Source: Hyphomicrobium sp. D-2 | Lineage (GTDB): Bacteria; Pseudomonadota; Alphaproteobacteria; Rhizobiales; Hyphomicrobiaceae | Length of the DNA: 64,000 nt | Direction of reading: 5' to 3' | Assembly (NCBI RefSeq): GCF_029872155.1 | Contig: NZ_JARXLA010000005.1 | Coordinates: 186,001-250,000 of the forward strand | In this document: positions 46,442 through 55,765 of the stretch, in pieces | How positions within the stretch are numbered: the stretch's first letter is position 1 | Layout: every line of letters starts with the position of its first letter | Translations under genes and position numbers: made by a program | Notes under the pieces: model-generated | Seen by the model: only the letters and a program-made list of their open reading frames with translations | What the model was told of the DNA's origin: nothing | Database searches by the model: none

Positions 46442-47544
46442 CTACCAGCGTCCGCCGATCGCCTCGCCGAGGCTTGAGGGAACCGAAAATTCTTTCTGTT
46501 TTTTGGCTGCAGCTTTGGCGCGCGCCTGTGAGGGTTTTGGTGCCGGATCGCTGTCATCCTCGTCCGTCGAACCGGTGTCGGCTGCTACGGCGCGATCGAC
46601 GGGATGCGTGCTCTTGCCCGTGCGGGCACGGTCTTTTGCATCCGGCTCAATCGTCGTCACCTCAGGCTCGCTATTGGTGTCGAGGTTGGTGACGGCGAAG
46701 AACGGCACCAGTTTTGACCTTGCCGGTTGTTCCGGGATCGCCTTGGAGAGCTCGGCAGTCAATTCGGGCAGCGGCTTGAATTCGGTTTTGGAACGCAGAT
46801 GCACGACCTTGTAGCCGCGCTTTTCCAGCTCGGTGAGGATGGTCGGCAGTGCTGCGGCGGTTGAGGCCTTGATGTCGTGGAACAGGACGATGCCGCCGTT
46901 GCGGGCCTCAACCTGCTGGATGGTGCGTGCAACAAGGCGCTGGGGGTTGGCGATGTAACTGTCGTTGGAGACGACGTCGACTGTGAATGAGGCGATGCCG
47001 CGCTCCTGCATATGGGCGAGCATCGGCCCGGAATCGGACAGGCCGGGGAAGCGGAAGAACGGTGCGATCGGGCGTCCGGCGGCGAGCGCAACGGCGGCAA
47101 ACCCGCGCTCGATCTGATCGGTGGCCTTGGACAGCGGCAACGCGCATGTTCATCGGATGCGACGGTGTGCGTGCCCATGGTGTGGCCGCGGTCCATCACC
47201 TCTTTGACCATGCTGGGATAGGCCTGCGCCATCCGGCCGACATAGAAGAATGTCGCCTTGGTGCAGAACTTGTCGAGCGTGTCGAGGATGCGGTTGGTGA
47301 ACTTGGGCAGCGGGCCGTCGTCAAATGTCAGCACGACTTCCTTCGGACGCAGGAAGCGCGGCTCCTGCTCGTACTTGGTGAGGCCACCGAACAGCGGGCC
47401 GGTGGATGGGTCGATTTCGACGATGCGTTCAACGCCGAGCGCGCCTTTCGGGGAGGCGCAGGCCTCTTCGGCTTTCGCCCTGACGGCGCCGAGGGAGGCG
47501 GCTGTGATGCAGATGGCGATGGTCAGGGAAAGTCGGCAGATCAC
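46442..47544 (-). pseudogene. polysaccharide deacetylase (NodB fold), frameshifted
   Basis: Starting at GTG 47544 (GAGGAAA upstream): signal peptide (VICRLSLTIAICITAASLGA), the NodB motif VVLTFDDGPLPKFTNRILDT, then GHTMGTHT. There the frame is lost: relative to the expected T-H-T-W-S-H-P two bases are missing next to 47164, and about two more near 47141, before LPLSKATDQIERGFAAVALA resumes in another frame. The rest (APFFRFPGLSDSGP, GIVLFHDI) is intact, with a charged C-terminal tail. The histidines of the metal site lie at the break, so the product is probably dead. Two close deletions in one copy may also be assembly error. Confidence 0.8.
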
Positions 47545-47812
47545 AGGCTTTTCCTCGGTTGGTTCAGAACCCTGAAATCCCATCTACATTGTGTCGGCGA
47601 TAAATCACAGGGCTGTGCGCGCACTTCGTGCCAGGGTGAGGCGCAATTCCCACGGCACGCTGAACACAGGATGGATTGGACCCAGCAAGCTGTATGCATT
47701 GAGCAGGCTGAATGTTGAGCTTGTGGGGACGTGGCGCGGCGCGGACACGGACATGTACGGCGCGGACGCCAGCGGCTGGATGCGTGCGCCGCAGATGGCA
47801 TCAGCTTAGCTA

Positions 47813-48799
47813 CTAGGGATCAGTGGCCTTGCGCGCCCAGGGCAGAATCTCGCGTCCGTTTTCGTCGGTCTCGATAGCGGCTTGCGTATCGGCATTTGGC
47901 CAGGTAACCGCGCGCTTGGCCAGCGGCTGCTTGTTGGCGGCGGCCAGCTTGTGCGCAATCAGCTTGCTGGCGCGCTCGTCGTATTTCGCCACCGTTTCCA
48001 CGTCGTCCTTCGGCACCACGTGCACGACCTTGAAGCCACGCTCTTTCAGCTTGGTCAGCAGGCTCGACAGCGCCTTGGCGGTTGAGGGCTGAATGTCGTG
48101 AAACAGGATGATGCCCTTGCCCCGCTCCGCCAGCTGAGCGAGCACGGTGCGTTCTACCGTTGCTGCATCCTTGGTGCGGAAGTCGCGCGAGTCGATGTCG
48201 ATGGTGAAGTTGGCAACGTTGCGCTGCTTCAGGTAGTCGGTGCCGGTTTTGTTGAAGCTGAGATAAGGGAAGCGGAAAAACGGTGCGACGTCGCCCTCAA
48301 GCGCCTGCGAGAGCGCGCTGAAGCTGAGCTCGATTTCCTCTTCCATTTTCTCCTTGGACAGCGATGGCAGGCGCGCGTGCGTCCAGGTGTGTGCGCCGAC
48401 GGTATGACCGGCGGCGGAAACCTCTCGCACCATCGCAGGATCGGCGACGACCATACGCCCGACCATGAAGAAGGTGGCTTTGGTGCAGTGCTCGGCGAGG
48501 GCCTTCAAAACCGTGCGGGTGTGGGACTTCAGCGGGCCGTCATCGAACGTCAGTACGATCTCGCCCTTGTTGAGGAAGTCGTGGTGACCGCTGACGGTGC
48601 GCCCGAACGAAGGGCCGCCCGTGGTATCCACTTCGACGATGCGTGACAGGCCGATGCCATCGCCGCCGCTGGCGCATGCTTCCACCTGCAGAGCGCCGTG
48701 CGCCAGCAATGGCGAAGCCTGCCCCAGAACAAGGCAAAGCAAGCCAACGGTGAAAGCTTTAAACAGCCGCATCCCCGCAACCCGTTCAAATCCAGCCAT
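47813..48799 (-). CDS. polysaccharide deacetylase (NodB fold)
   Basis: 328 residues, a paralogue of its broken neighbour. It has a signal peptide (MRLFKAFTVGLLCLVLGQAS region), and the full NodB motif set: LTFDDGP (motif 1), HTVGAHTWTHARLP (motif 2 with the two metal histidines), PFFRFPYLS (motif 3), FTIDIDSRDF (motif 4) and ILFHDIQPSTAKAL (motif 5). It should remove acetyl groups from a periplasmic or cell-wall glycan. GGAGGG lies before ATG 48799; ATG 48772 is an in-frame alternative. The C-terminus has a basic tail. Confidence 0.9.
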   Translation of the reverse strand: MAGFERVAGMRLFKAFTVGLLCLVLGQASPLLAHGALQVEACASGGDGIGLSRIVEVDTTGGPSFGRTVSGHHDFLNKGEIVLTFDDGPLKSHTRTVLKALAEHCTKATFFMVGRMVVADPAMVREVSAAGHTVGAHTWTHARLPSLSKEKMEEEIELSFSALSQALEGDVAPFFRFPYLSFNKTGTDYLKQRNVANFTIDIDSRDFRTKDAATVERTVLAQLAERGKGIILFHDIQPSTAKALSSLLTKLKERGFKVVHVVPKDDVETVAKYDERASKLIAHKLAAANKQPLAKRAVTWPNADTQAAIETDENGREILPWARKATDP

Positions 48800-49029
48800 C
48801 AGCAGCGCCCTCCGCCGATAAGCTTCATGAGCCTGTTAGTAGGCCGAAACGGCAAAGAGTTTCCGCCTTTTTTGCTTTTCCACGGCACAACATCAGGGCG
48901 CTGTTGCATCTGCGCACACGGATGTATTCATCGTCGCAGCGTGCTAAAGGCGTTGCATCGCGCATCATATCATCTCTAAACGGGCAGACACCGGCCGTTA
49001 CCTGCCGCCATCCGGGGTGCCTCCTTGCC

Positions 49030-50406
49030 ATGACGAACGCTGACGAGACCGTCGCGCCAGAGCGCGGCAACACACCCATCGCCGAATGCATTTCTACCAT
49101 CTCGGAGGCGCTTGAACGCCACGATCTGGCGAAGGTGCGCGAGGTTGCCGCGGGGCTGGAAAATCCGGATCTGGCCGACGTCATCGAGGAGCTTGCGCCG
49201 GAGCAGCGTGTCGAGCTGATCGAAGCGCTGGGCGCCGATTTCGACTTCGAGGTGCTGACCGAAGTTGACGAAAAAGTCCGCGACCAGATTTCCGAGGCTT
49301 TGCCGAACGACGTTCTGGCCAAGGCCGTTACCGAGCTGGACAGCGACGACGCCGCCTACTTGCTTGAAAGCCTTGAGGCCGACGACCGGCAGGAAATTCT
49401 CGACCAGCTGCCGCAGAGCGATCGCGCCGCGCTGGAACGCAACCTGCTTTATCCCGGTGAAACCGCCGGCCGACTTATGCAGGCCGACTTTGTCGCCGTG
49501 CCGCCGTTCTGGACCGTGGGCCAGGTGATAGACTTCGCCCGCGATACCGAAGACCTGCCGGAGACATTCTCGGAAATCTTCGTCGTCGATCCCGGCTTTC
49601 ATCTTCTGGGCAGCGTGAACATATCCCGGCTGTTGCGCACCAAGCGGGACGTGCCGATCAGCACCATCATGGATGCCGACCGCCATATGATCTTGGCGAC
49701 GGCCGACCAGGAGCAGGTGGCGCGCCAGTTTGAGCGCTATGGCCTGATGGCGGTACCGGTTGTCGACAGCGACGAACGGCTTGTCGGTGTTGTGACCGTC
49801 GACGACGTCGTTGAGGTGATCGAGCAGGAAGCGGATGAAGACGCCAAGCTGCTGGCCGGTGTCGGCGACGAGCGGCTGAGCGACAGCGTGCGCGAGATTG
49901 CGCCGCCGCGGTTTCTGTGGCTACTCGTCAACGTGATGTTCGCGATGGTCTCGGCTTCGATCATCGATCTGTTCGGCGGTTCGATTGAGCAGATGGTGGC
50001 GCTGGCGGTGCTGATGCCGATCATCGCGTCGATGGGCGGCAATGCCGGCACGCAAACGATGACCGTGACGGTGCGCGCGCTGGCAACCAAAGAGCTGAGC
50101 GACATGAACGTGCGGCGCGTTGCGCTGCGCGAGGTGACGGTGGCGTTGATAAACGGCGTGCTGTTTGCCTGTCTGCTGTCGGCGCTGGCGATCCTCTGGT
50201 TCGGTGGCGCGGGGCTGGGTGTTGTGATCGCCATTGCCATCATGATCAACCTGCTCGTGGCCGCCGTTGCAGGCATGTTGATCCCGCTGGGATTGCAGCG
50301 CCTGGGGTTTGACCCTGCCGTTGCGTCGACGGTGTTCGTCACCTCGATCACCGATGTCGTCGGCTTCTTCGCCTTCCTTGGGTTGGCGACGTTCTGGCTG
50401 CTGTGA
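49030..50406 (+). CDS. mgtE: magnesium transporter MgtE
   Basis: The 458-residue channel takes up Mg2+. The N-terminal MgtE_N superhelix (VIEELAPEQRVELIEAL) is followed by a CBS pair (about 135-260; DVPISTIMDADRHMI, GLMAVPVVDSDERLVGVVTV), a plug helix and five membrane helices with the signature PIIASMGGNAGTQTMTVTVR. ATG 49030 gives the normal length; the frame to 48904 is spurious. No Mg2+ riboswitch is evident upstream. The acetyltransferase gene follows after ten bases. Confidence 0.95.
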   Translation: MTNADETVAPERGNTPIAECISTISEALERHDLAKVREVAAGLENPDLADVIEELAPEQRVELIEALGADFDFEVLTEVDEKVRDQISEALPNDVLAKAVTELDSDDAAYLLESLEADDRQEILDQLPQSDRAALERNLLYPGETAGRLMQADFVAVPPFWTVGQVIDFARDTEDLPETFSEIFVVDPGFHLLGSVNISRLLRTKRDVPISTIMDADRHMILATADQEQVARQFERYGLMAVPVVDSDERLVGVVTVDDVVEVIEQEADEDAKLLAGVGDERLSDSVREIAPPRFLWLLVNVMFAMVSASIIDLFGGSIEQMVALAVLMPIIASMGGNAGTQTMTVTVRALATKELSDMNVRRVALREVTVALINGVLFACLLSALAILWFGGAGLGVVIAIAIMINLLVAAVAGMLIPLGLQRLGFDPAVASTVFVTSITDVVGFFAFLGLATFWLL

Positions 50407-50416
50407 GGATCGGAGC

Positions 50417-50857
50417 ATGGCGATAACCATCAGGCGCCTGAACGCGGATGATCGCGACGGCTGGGAAAGGTTGTTTCGGGACTACATCCGTTTTTATGAG
50501 GCGGAGGTGCCCGACGAAGTGATCGCGCTGACATGGCAGCGATTGCTGGGCGAACAGGACGGCATGCTGGGGCTGCTGGCTGTCGGTGCTGACGGTAATG
50601 CGGTGGGGTTGGTCAACGCAGTGTTTCACCGCTCCACTTGGTCGCCGACGGAATATTGTTATCTGGAGGATCTGTTCGTCGATCCTGCTGCGCGCGGTGA
50701 AGGCGTCGGCCAGATGCTTATCGAGGCGGTCTATCGCGAAGCCGATCAGCGCGGTGCCACGCGCACCTATTGGGCGACGCAGCACAACAACGAAACCGCG
50801 CGGCGGCTCTATGACAAGCTGGCGACGCTGAGCCCGTTTGTGCAGTATCGGCGCTGA
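50417..50857 (+). CDS. GNAT family N-acetyltransferase
   Basis: 146 residues with the acetyl-CoA-binding motif LEDLFVDPAARGEGVGQMLI (about 80-100) and a C-terminal YWATQHNNETARRLYDKLAT typical of GNAT. The acceptor is unknown. The ATG at 50417 (CGGAG upstream) lies ten bases after mgtE, so the two are likely co-transcribed. Confidence 0.9.
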   Translation: MAITIRRLNADDRDGWERLFRDYIRFYEAEVPDEVIALTWQRLLGEQDGMLGLLAVGADGNAVGLVNAVFHRSTWSPTEYCYLEDLFVDPAARGEGVGQMLIEAVYREADQRGATRTYWATQHNNETARRLYDKLATLSPFVQYRR

Positions 50858-50910
50858 ACTGCTGCTGCTGTTGTGCGTGTAGCGCGGTGGCTCCAGCCGT
50901 TTGTTTTCTC

Positions 50911-50953
50911 GTGCTTCTTATCGGAAAACCGGTTCCCACTTTTCCGGAAGCAC
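50911..50953. repeat. palindromic intergenic element
   Basis: Outer arms GTGCTTC / GAAGCAC and inner arms CGGAAAA / TTTTCCG around CCGGTTCCCAC. This GGAAAACCGGTTCCCACTTT theme is frequent in Rhizobiales genomes, as I recall. It lies between convergent genes and can form a hairpin on either transcript. Confidence 0.7.
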
Positions 50954-50954
50954 T

Positions 50955-52283
50955 CTAGCTCGACGGCGCGTCGAGACGGCGGGTCAGGTTTTCAAATTCC
51001 TGCCGCAGCGCTTCATTGCGGAAAATCTGGTCGAAGGTCGGCGCCTCCAGCTTCTGGATGGCTTCGAACGACGCGGCGCTATCTTGCATCAGGTTCTTGA
51101 GCTGGAAGCTTGCTTCGACCGTTTCGTAGGTGTTGTCGGCGATGCGCAGGTCATGCACCGCGCGCGTGCGGGCGCAGGCGATCTGCTCACGCTGCTGCTG
51201 CAGATATCGGCGATAGGCCTTGGCTGCTTCCGCCGCCACCTTCTGTGCTTCGCGGTTGGCTTCCAGCGCGCGCCGCTGATCGGGGCGGTTTTCAGCCTGC
51301 AACAGCCGCGCGGTTTTGCCCTGCGCGGTTGCGATGTCCTTCAGGATGGCATCCAGCTTCGGCATGTAGTTGGTGTCGATGCGCTCGATGGCGGACGACT
51401 GCGCGTGCACCAGCATGGCGAACAGCGCCGCGTGCATGGCGAAGTATTTGCGCGCCGCGTTCATGTTGTCGCCGGCGGCGTTGAGAAGCTTGCCAAGCTG
51501 GCTGTCGATCACCTTGGCTGCGCTGAAGGCTGCAACGAGCCGCACCAGATCGCCTGACAGCACGCTGTCGAGCAGCAGATCCACCTGGTCGGGCGAAAGC
51601 TGAACGCCAGCTTCAGCCAGCGCGACGGCGACCTCGGTTTTCGCCTTGGCGATCTCTTCGCGGTTCTTGTCGATGCGCTTGTGCGCGTCCTGGATGTTGC
51701 CTTCAAGGCTGTCGACCGTATCGGTCAGCAGGCCGGGCAGCATGGCATCCTTCGGCGCGGTGAGCTGCTTCTCCTTCATCGTCGCGATCTGGGTTTCGAT
51801 ATCGCGGATGTTTAGGCGCAGCGTCTCGATCTTGCGCTGCATCTCCACCACCGGCACATCGGTGACGATGCCAAGCGCGGAATCGAGCAGGCCACGGATG
51901 CGCGCCTCGCGGTCCTCGCGCGTTTCCGTCCACAGCGGTGTCAGGATGAACTCGTCGCGGCCGGGCAGCTTCTGTGCCTGCGCGCGGTGGTCGGCGGCAT
52001 CGCGCAGTACGCTGTCGATCTCGCGCATGAGGCGGCGCGCCTGCTCAAATGCCTTGTCGCCCTCGCGCGGATCGGCGGGCTGCTTGGGCTGGGCCTGTGC
52101 ATTGCCGGGTGTCTGGGGCGGTGCTTGTGCGGATGCCGGTGATTTGTCGGCGCCCGTTTCGGCAAGCCGCAGCAACTCCGCTATGCCATCACGACGGGCG
52201 GTCTGCGCATCGGCGGCAAAACTGGATGCAGCGAGGATGAGCGCTGCTGCTGCGGTGGGCCAACGGACGTCGGCGGCGGACAT
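50955..52283 (-). CDS. secreted coiled-coil protein of unknown function
   Basis: 442 residues; signal peptide about 1-28 (WPTAAAALILAASSFAADAQ), then a Pro/Gln spacer and a largely alpha-helical body. Coiled coil is likely at about 140-220 (KIETLRLNIRDIETQIATMK) and again near 330-390 (KVAAEAAKAYRRYLQQQREQ). Two cysteines are not obvious in the mature part. GGAGG before ATG 52283. Periplasmic. A related conserved hypothetical family exists in Rhizobiales, from memory. Confidence 0.75.
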   Translation of the reverse strand: MSAADVRWPTAAAALILAASSFAADAQTARRDGIAELLRLAETGADKSPASAQAPPQTPGNAQAQPKQPADPREGDKAFEQARRLMREIDSVLRDAADHRAQAQKLPGRDEFILTPLWTETREDREARIRGLLDSALGIVTDVPVVEMQRKIETLRLNIRDIETQIATMKEKQLTAPKDAMLPGLLTDTVDSLEGNIQDAHKRIDKNREEIAKAKTEVAVALAEAGVQLSPDQVDLLLDSVLSGDLVRLVAAFSAAKVIDSQLGKLLNAAGDNMNAARKYFAMHAALFAMLVHAQSSAIERIDTNYMPKLDAILKDIATAQGKTARLLQAENRPDQRRALEANREAQKVAAEAAKAYRRYLQQQREQIACARTRAVHDLRIADNTYETVEASFQLKNLMQDSAASFEAIQKLEAPTFDQIFRNEALRQEFENLTRRLDAPSS

Positions 52284-52386
52284 GGCGAAAGCCTCCAAAC
52301 ATATGTCACCCCAGTGGGCAGCAAATTCGGGCCTTTCAATGGTCCGAACCGGCGCGCACGCGTTTTAGCGGCGGAAAACCGTGCCT

Positions 52387-53313
52387 TCAGGTGCTTACAG
52401 TGCCGGAGGCGCGCGCCAGAAGATCGCTGAACCGCTGGTCGATCTGGCGCGCATCCGTCAGCACAAGCATGTGGGAAAGCGCTTCGCCCTTGCCAACCCC
52501 GCCGCCAGCCTGACCGCGCCGCACAAAATCGTCCGTAGGGTGATCGCCGAGCGCCAGATGCAAGCGTAGTTCCTTGCCGGTGATGCCGAGCACGGCGAAC
52601 GGTGCGGGGCTGCCGAACGACAGCGAGCTTTCCTGAACAGCCAGCGGGGCCTTCGGAACGGCGCCTTTGATCCGCGCGAGAATAAGCTGGGCGAGCGGGC
52701 GATAGGCTTTGGCTTTGGCGAGCACACTGTCGATGTCGCGCGGGCCTGTTGCGGCTGGCGATGGGGCGCTGCGCTGCGGGGCGCGTGCGGCTGCTGGATC
52801 CGATGGAGGTGATGTGTCCGCAGCGGAACCCGCGGCCGCGCCGCCCATCACGACAGTCAGGCGTGGTGGAGCAACGATGCGCTCGGGCGTCGGGGCAGAT
52901 GACTGCGGTGGCTGTTGCTCCGGCAGCGGAGTATGTCCGTCGGCAATGGATCTCGACGCGCTTGGGTTTTCGGTCGGCTGGCGCGAAGGCTGTTCACCTA
53001 CGGTTGCTGTCGGCGCTGCGGGCAGAGACGATGGCGCCAGCACTTCGCGCCGCCGTCGCGCGGCTGGACGGCGCGGAGCTTCCTCCTTCGCCACCTCCGC
53101 ATAGATCGGTCGGCCGCCGTTGTGATGGATACGCTCCAGCCACGACGCCTTTGAGAACATCAGCCCTTCATGGCGCAACCAGTCGATGATGTCGTTGCGC
53201 TCGGTTTGACCGCTCTGCGCAATCGCGTGCATCCACTGTTGCAGGTTGCGCCCGGTGTTCTCCTCGAGCCCATCAAGAAAGGTGCGTTCCTTTTCACCGA
53301 AGCCTTTAGTCAT
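52387..53313 (-). CDS. DUF4287 / DUF5655 protein
   Basis: 308 residues from ATG 53313 with AGGAGGG directly before it. The N-terminal 75 residues (TFLDGLEENTGRNLQQWMHA, DIIDWLRHEGLMFSKASWLE) match DUF4287; the C-terminal 100 (AYRPLAQLILARIKGAVPKA, LHLALGDHPTDDFV) match DUF5655. They are joined by about 125 residues of Pro/Ala/Ser-rich linker, unusually long for a family often near 185 residues. No function is established. The gene follows the methyltransferase by 11 bases. Confidence 0.8.
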   Translation of the reverse strand: MTKGFGEKERTFLDGLEENTGRNLQQWMHAIAQSGQTERNDIIDWLRHEGLMFSKASWLERIHHNGGRPIYAEVAKEEAPRRPAARRRREVLAPSSLPAAPTATVGEQPSRQPTENPSASRSIADGHTPLPEQQPPQSSAPTPERIVAPPRLTVVMGGAAAGSAADTSPPSDPAAARAPQRSAPSPAATGPRDIDSVLAKAKAYRPLAQLILARIKGAVPKAPLAVQESSLSFGSPAPFAVLGITGKELRLHLALGDHPTDDFVRRGQAGGGVGKGEALSHMLVLTDARQIDQRFSDLLARASGTVST

Positions 53314-53324
53314 GCCCTCCTGCC

Positions 53325-53930
53325 TCAGATCCAACGGCGCGATCTGGATTTGTAGTCGAGATATGCTTGTCCGAAACGCCGTTCCAGATGGCGTTCTTCC
53401 GGCACGATGGCGAGCTTCGTAACAAGCGCGGCGAACGCAGCGGCGGCGCCAACCAGCCAGATGTTTTTTGTCAGCTCGGCCGCGCCAAGCAGGATCATGG
53501 CATCGCCCAGATAGATCGGGTTGCGAAAGCGCCAGAACGGACCGGACGTGACGAGGTGCGTGGCCCCGACGTCGGGAAGCATGGTCGTGTCGTGGGTGCG
53601 AAGTGTAACGATGCCCCAAACGACAAGCACGATGCCGAGCACGCCGATGCCAAGCCCGATGAAACGTGCGGGCGTATCGTCAACGCCGGGCCACTCAATC
53701 GGTGCGGCATAGCCAAGGATGATCGCCAGCGCAGCAAAGCCCGCCAGCAGCAGCGGCGGCCATGGCACCGAACTCGGCCGCAGCTCGATATCGCTATCGT
53801 CCTGCGTTTCGGCATCGCGCTGCATTTCAGCGCTCTCCGACGCATCCTCGGCCAGTGGCTCAGCCGATTGCTGACCGGGCTGCTGCGTTGCCTGTCGGGA
53901 GGCGGCGTTGTCTGGTTCGTTAATCGACAT
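53325..53930 (-). CDS. isoprenylcysteine carboxyl methyltransferase-like membrane protein
   Basis: 201 residues from ATG 53930. About 55 acidic, Gln/Glu-rich residues precede three or four membrane helices (about 62-80, 92-115, 150-180). The C-terminal ICMT/PEMT signature is FRNPIYLGDAMILLGAAELT with EERHLERRFGQAYLDYKSRS. The family methylates lipids or prenyl-cysteine with SAM; substrate here unknown. It probably heads an operon with the DUF4287 gene. Confidence 0.85.
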   Translation of the reverse strand: MSINEPDNAASRQATQQPGQQSAEPLAEDASESAEMQRDAETQDDSDIELRPSSVPWPPLLLAGFAALAIILGYAAPIEWPGVDDTPARFIGLGIGVLGIVLVVWGIVTLRTHDTTMLPDVGATHLVTSGPFWRFRNPIYLGDAMILLGAAELTKNIWLVGAAAAFAALVTKLAIVPEERHLERRFGQAYLDYKSRSRRWI

Positions 53931-53996
53931 GAAATTCCCGTCGTGGGCTGCACCGCACAACATCTACACCAGAAACATGGCGGGCTGCGAATCGGC

Positions 53997-54039
53997 GCTA
54001 GAGCAGGGTTCGATTATTCAAAACGCACCGTGCTCTAGC
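53997..54039. repeat. palindrome GCTAGAGCA...TGCTCTAGC
   Basis: Perfect nine-base arms (53997-54005, 54031-54039) with a 25-base centre. CTAGAGC-type ends occur also near 37876-37886 and 50951-50957. It lies upstream of the methyltransferase gene. Confidence 0.7.
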
Positions 54040-54149
54040 TTCTTTGTGAGACCGATGATCCACATCCCGAACTGGAAGGGCCGGAGCGATCACGATCTTG
54101 AGGGCAGGCGCGGTTCTGTGAATTGCGATAATGCGAAAGCGATGACGGT

Positions 54150-54638
54150 CTAGTTTGTCGGTGAAGCTTTGAATGGCTCGGGCGTTGCGCCGGATGTGTC
54201 GGCCAGCGCCGCCGCAATGTTGAATGTCTTGCAGTTCTTGCTGGCGAGGCGCTCGTTGTAGGCATCCAGCATGGCTCGTTCGCGACTGTATTGCGCGTCA
54301 GGGTCCAGCCCTTCGCGCGTGCCGCCCCAGATCGGTGTTGTGACGCTGCGGATGCCACGGGCAATGGCGGACGGTTGCGCATCGGGATTATAGCCGCGCA
54401 ACTGCATGATGCGGATCTGCATGGTGCCGGTCAGCTTGCGGCAGTCAAAGCTGAGTTCCTCGGCGGTGAGCTGATAGCCGGGAGAAGGGGGAACCGAGCC
54501 TGTTACGATGCCGTCAGCGGAAGCGGGTGGAATGTCGCTGGCCAGTGAGGGAACGGGCGCGGAAGGCGAGCCGGCGCATCCGCACAGAAGCGCGGTTGCC
54601 ATCACGGCCAATGCCCGTATTCGTCCCAGCCGCATCAT
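54150..54638 (-). CDS. lipoprotein of unknown function
   Basis: 162 residues with a lipobox LLCGC (cysteine about residue 21) after a short basic start. The mature part has ELSFDCRKLTGTMQIRIMQL and LDAYNERLASKNCKTFNI, with two cysteines that could pair. Start at ATG 54638 (or 54635). Isolated on the minus strand. Confidence 0.7.
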   Translation of the reverse strand: MMRLGRIRALAVMATALLCGCAGSPSAPVPSLASDIPPASADGIVTGSVPPSPGYQLTAEELSFDCRKLTGTMQIRIMQLRGYNPDAQPSAIARGIRSVTTPIWGGTREGLDPDAQYSRERAMLDAYNERLASKNCKTFNIAAALADTSGATPEPFKASPTN

Positions 54639-54804
54639 TCCCCCGCTCAGGGCCGTTTATCGGGTATTAATAGGGGCGGATTAAGGGCGCGCCTAGCGGC
54701 GCTGGGCCGCAATCCAATAGTTTTATGAACCGGTTGCTTAGCGCGAGGGGCCGGGCTTCAATGGCGCCGCTTCAAGGACGCACACCGGCGCGCGGGATGG
54801 GTAT

Positions 54805-55251
54805 ATGCACATCAAGACTTCTGTTTTCGGTCAGTCATTGCTGATGGGGCTGGCACTCGCCGTAGCTCTGCCAGCGGCCGCCCGCGCTGAAAATGAGCCC
54901 ACCGGTTATGTGTGCACCTTCGCGAAGGGCACGTCCTGGACTTTCGAGGACGGTGCATTCAAGGACAAGGCGCCCGAGGCGATGGGCTTCACCATTGCCG
55001 ATATCGATCTTGAAAAGCAGTCGGCCAAGCTGCAGGCGGACGGAGCGGCAGCGCCGGGCGAACTGAAGATTGTGCGCGCCATCAACGCCAATCACTTCCT
55101 TGAGGTCGTCAACGAAGGCTTCCTCAATCTGACGACCGTCTACGACAAGGACGATGCCAGCGGAGTGTATCCGGCCGTCCATTCGCGCCATTTCGGCGTG
55201 TTGGGTCAGCCGGTGATCGCACAGTACACCGGCACCTGCACCGCGAAGTGA
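54805..55251 (+). CDS. secreted periplasmic protein of unknown function
   Basis: 148 residues; signal peptide about 1-28 (LLMGLALAVALPAAARA-EN). The mature protein is a small beta-rich domain (YVCTFAKGTSWTFEDGAFKD ... FGVLGQPVIAQYTGTCTAK) with cysteines near each end (about 37 and 145) that may form a disulfide. It precedes the DUF1489 gene by 32 bases in the same direction. Family not named. Confidence 0.75.
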   Translation: MHIKTSVFGQSLLMGLALAVALPAAARAENEPTGYVCTFAKGTSWTFEDGAFKDKAPEAMGFTIADIDLEKQSAKLQADGAAAPGELKIVRAINANHFLEVVNEGFLNLTTVYDKDDASGVYPAVHSRHFGVLGQPVIAQYTGTCTAK

Positions 55252-55283
55252 GCGTCCGGCCGGTTCATCTTGGAGCGTGACGG

Positions 55284-55721
55284 GTGGCTCTGCATCTCAT
55301 CAAGCTGTGCGTCGGCGTCGACAGCATTGAAGAGCTGGCCGAGTGGCAGCAGGCGCGCGTGGCGGAGCAGAAGCGTGCGGGCTTAGCACCACGCATTGTG
55401 CACTCAACCTTCCAGTCGCCAAAACGCGATGCTGAGCTGCTGGATGGCGGCTCGCTGTATTGGGTAATCAAGGGCACGGTGCAGGTGCGCCAGCGCCTGC
55501 TGGGGCTGGAAGCGGGTACGCGCCCCGACGGCCGGGCGGCCTGCCACATTCTGCTTGATGCTGAATTGGTGCCCGTGCGTCCGGTGCCACGCCGTGCCTT
55601 TCAGGGCTGGCGCTATCTTACCGCCGATGATGCGCCGCCGGACCTCGCCGCGACCGGCAACATTGCCGACGATATGCCTGATGCCTTGCGACGGGAGCTT
55701 GCGGCGCTGGGCTTGCTCTGA
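55284..55721 (+). CDS. DUF1489 family protein
   Basis: 145 residues from GTG 55284 with TTGGAG upstream. Sequence VALHLIKLCVGVDSIEELAE, GSLYWVIKGTVQVRQRLLGL and VPRRAFQGWRYLTADDAPPD match the alphaproteobacterial DUF1489 family of unknown function. Cytoplasmic; no catalytic motif known. Confidence 0.88.
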   Translation: MALHLIKLCVGVDSIEELAEWQQARVAEQKRAGLAPRIVHSTFQSPKRDAELLDGGSLYWVIKGTVQVRQRLLGLEAGTRPDGRAACHILLDAELVPVRPVPRRAFQGWRYLTADDAPPDLAATGNIADDMPDALRRELAALGLL

Positions 55722-55765
55722 GATCTAGGTGCAGCATCCATCCGATTTGCGGAGCACGCACCACC

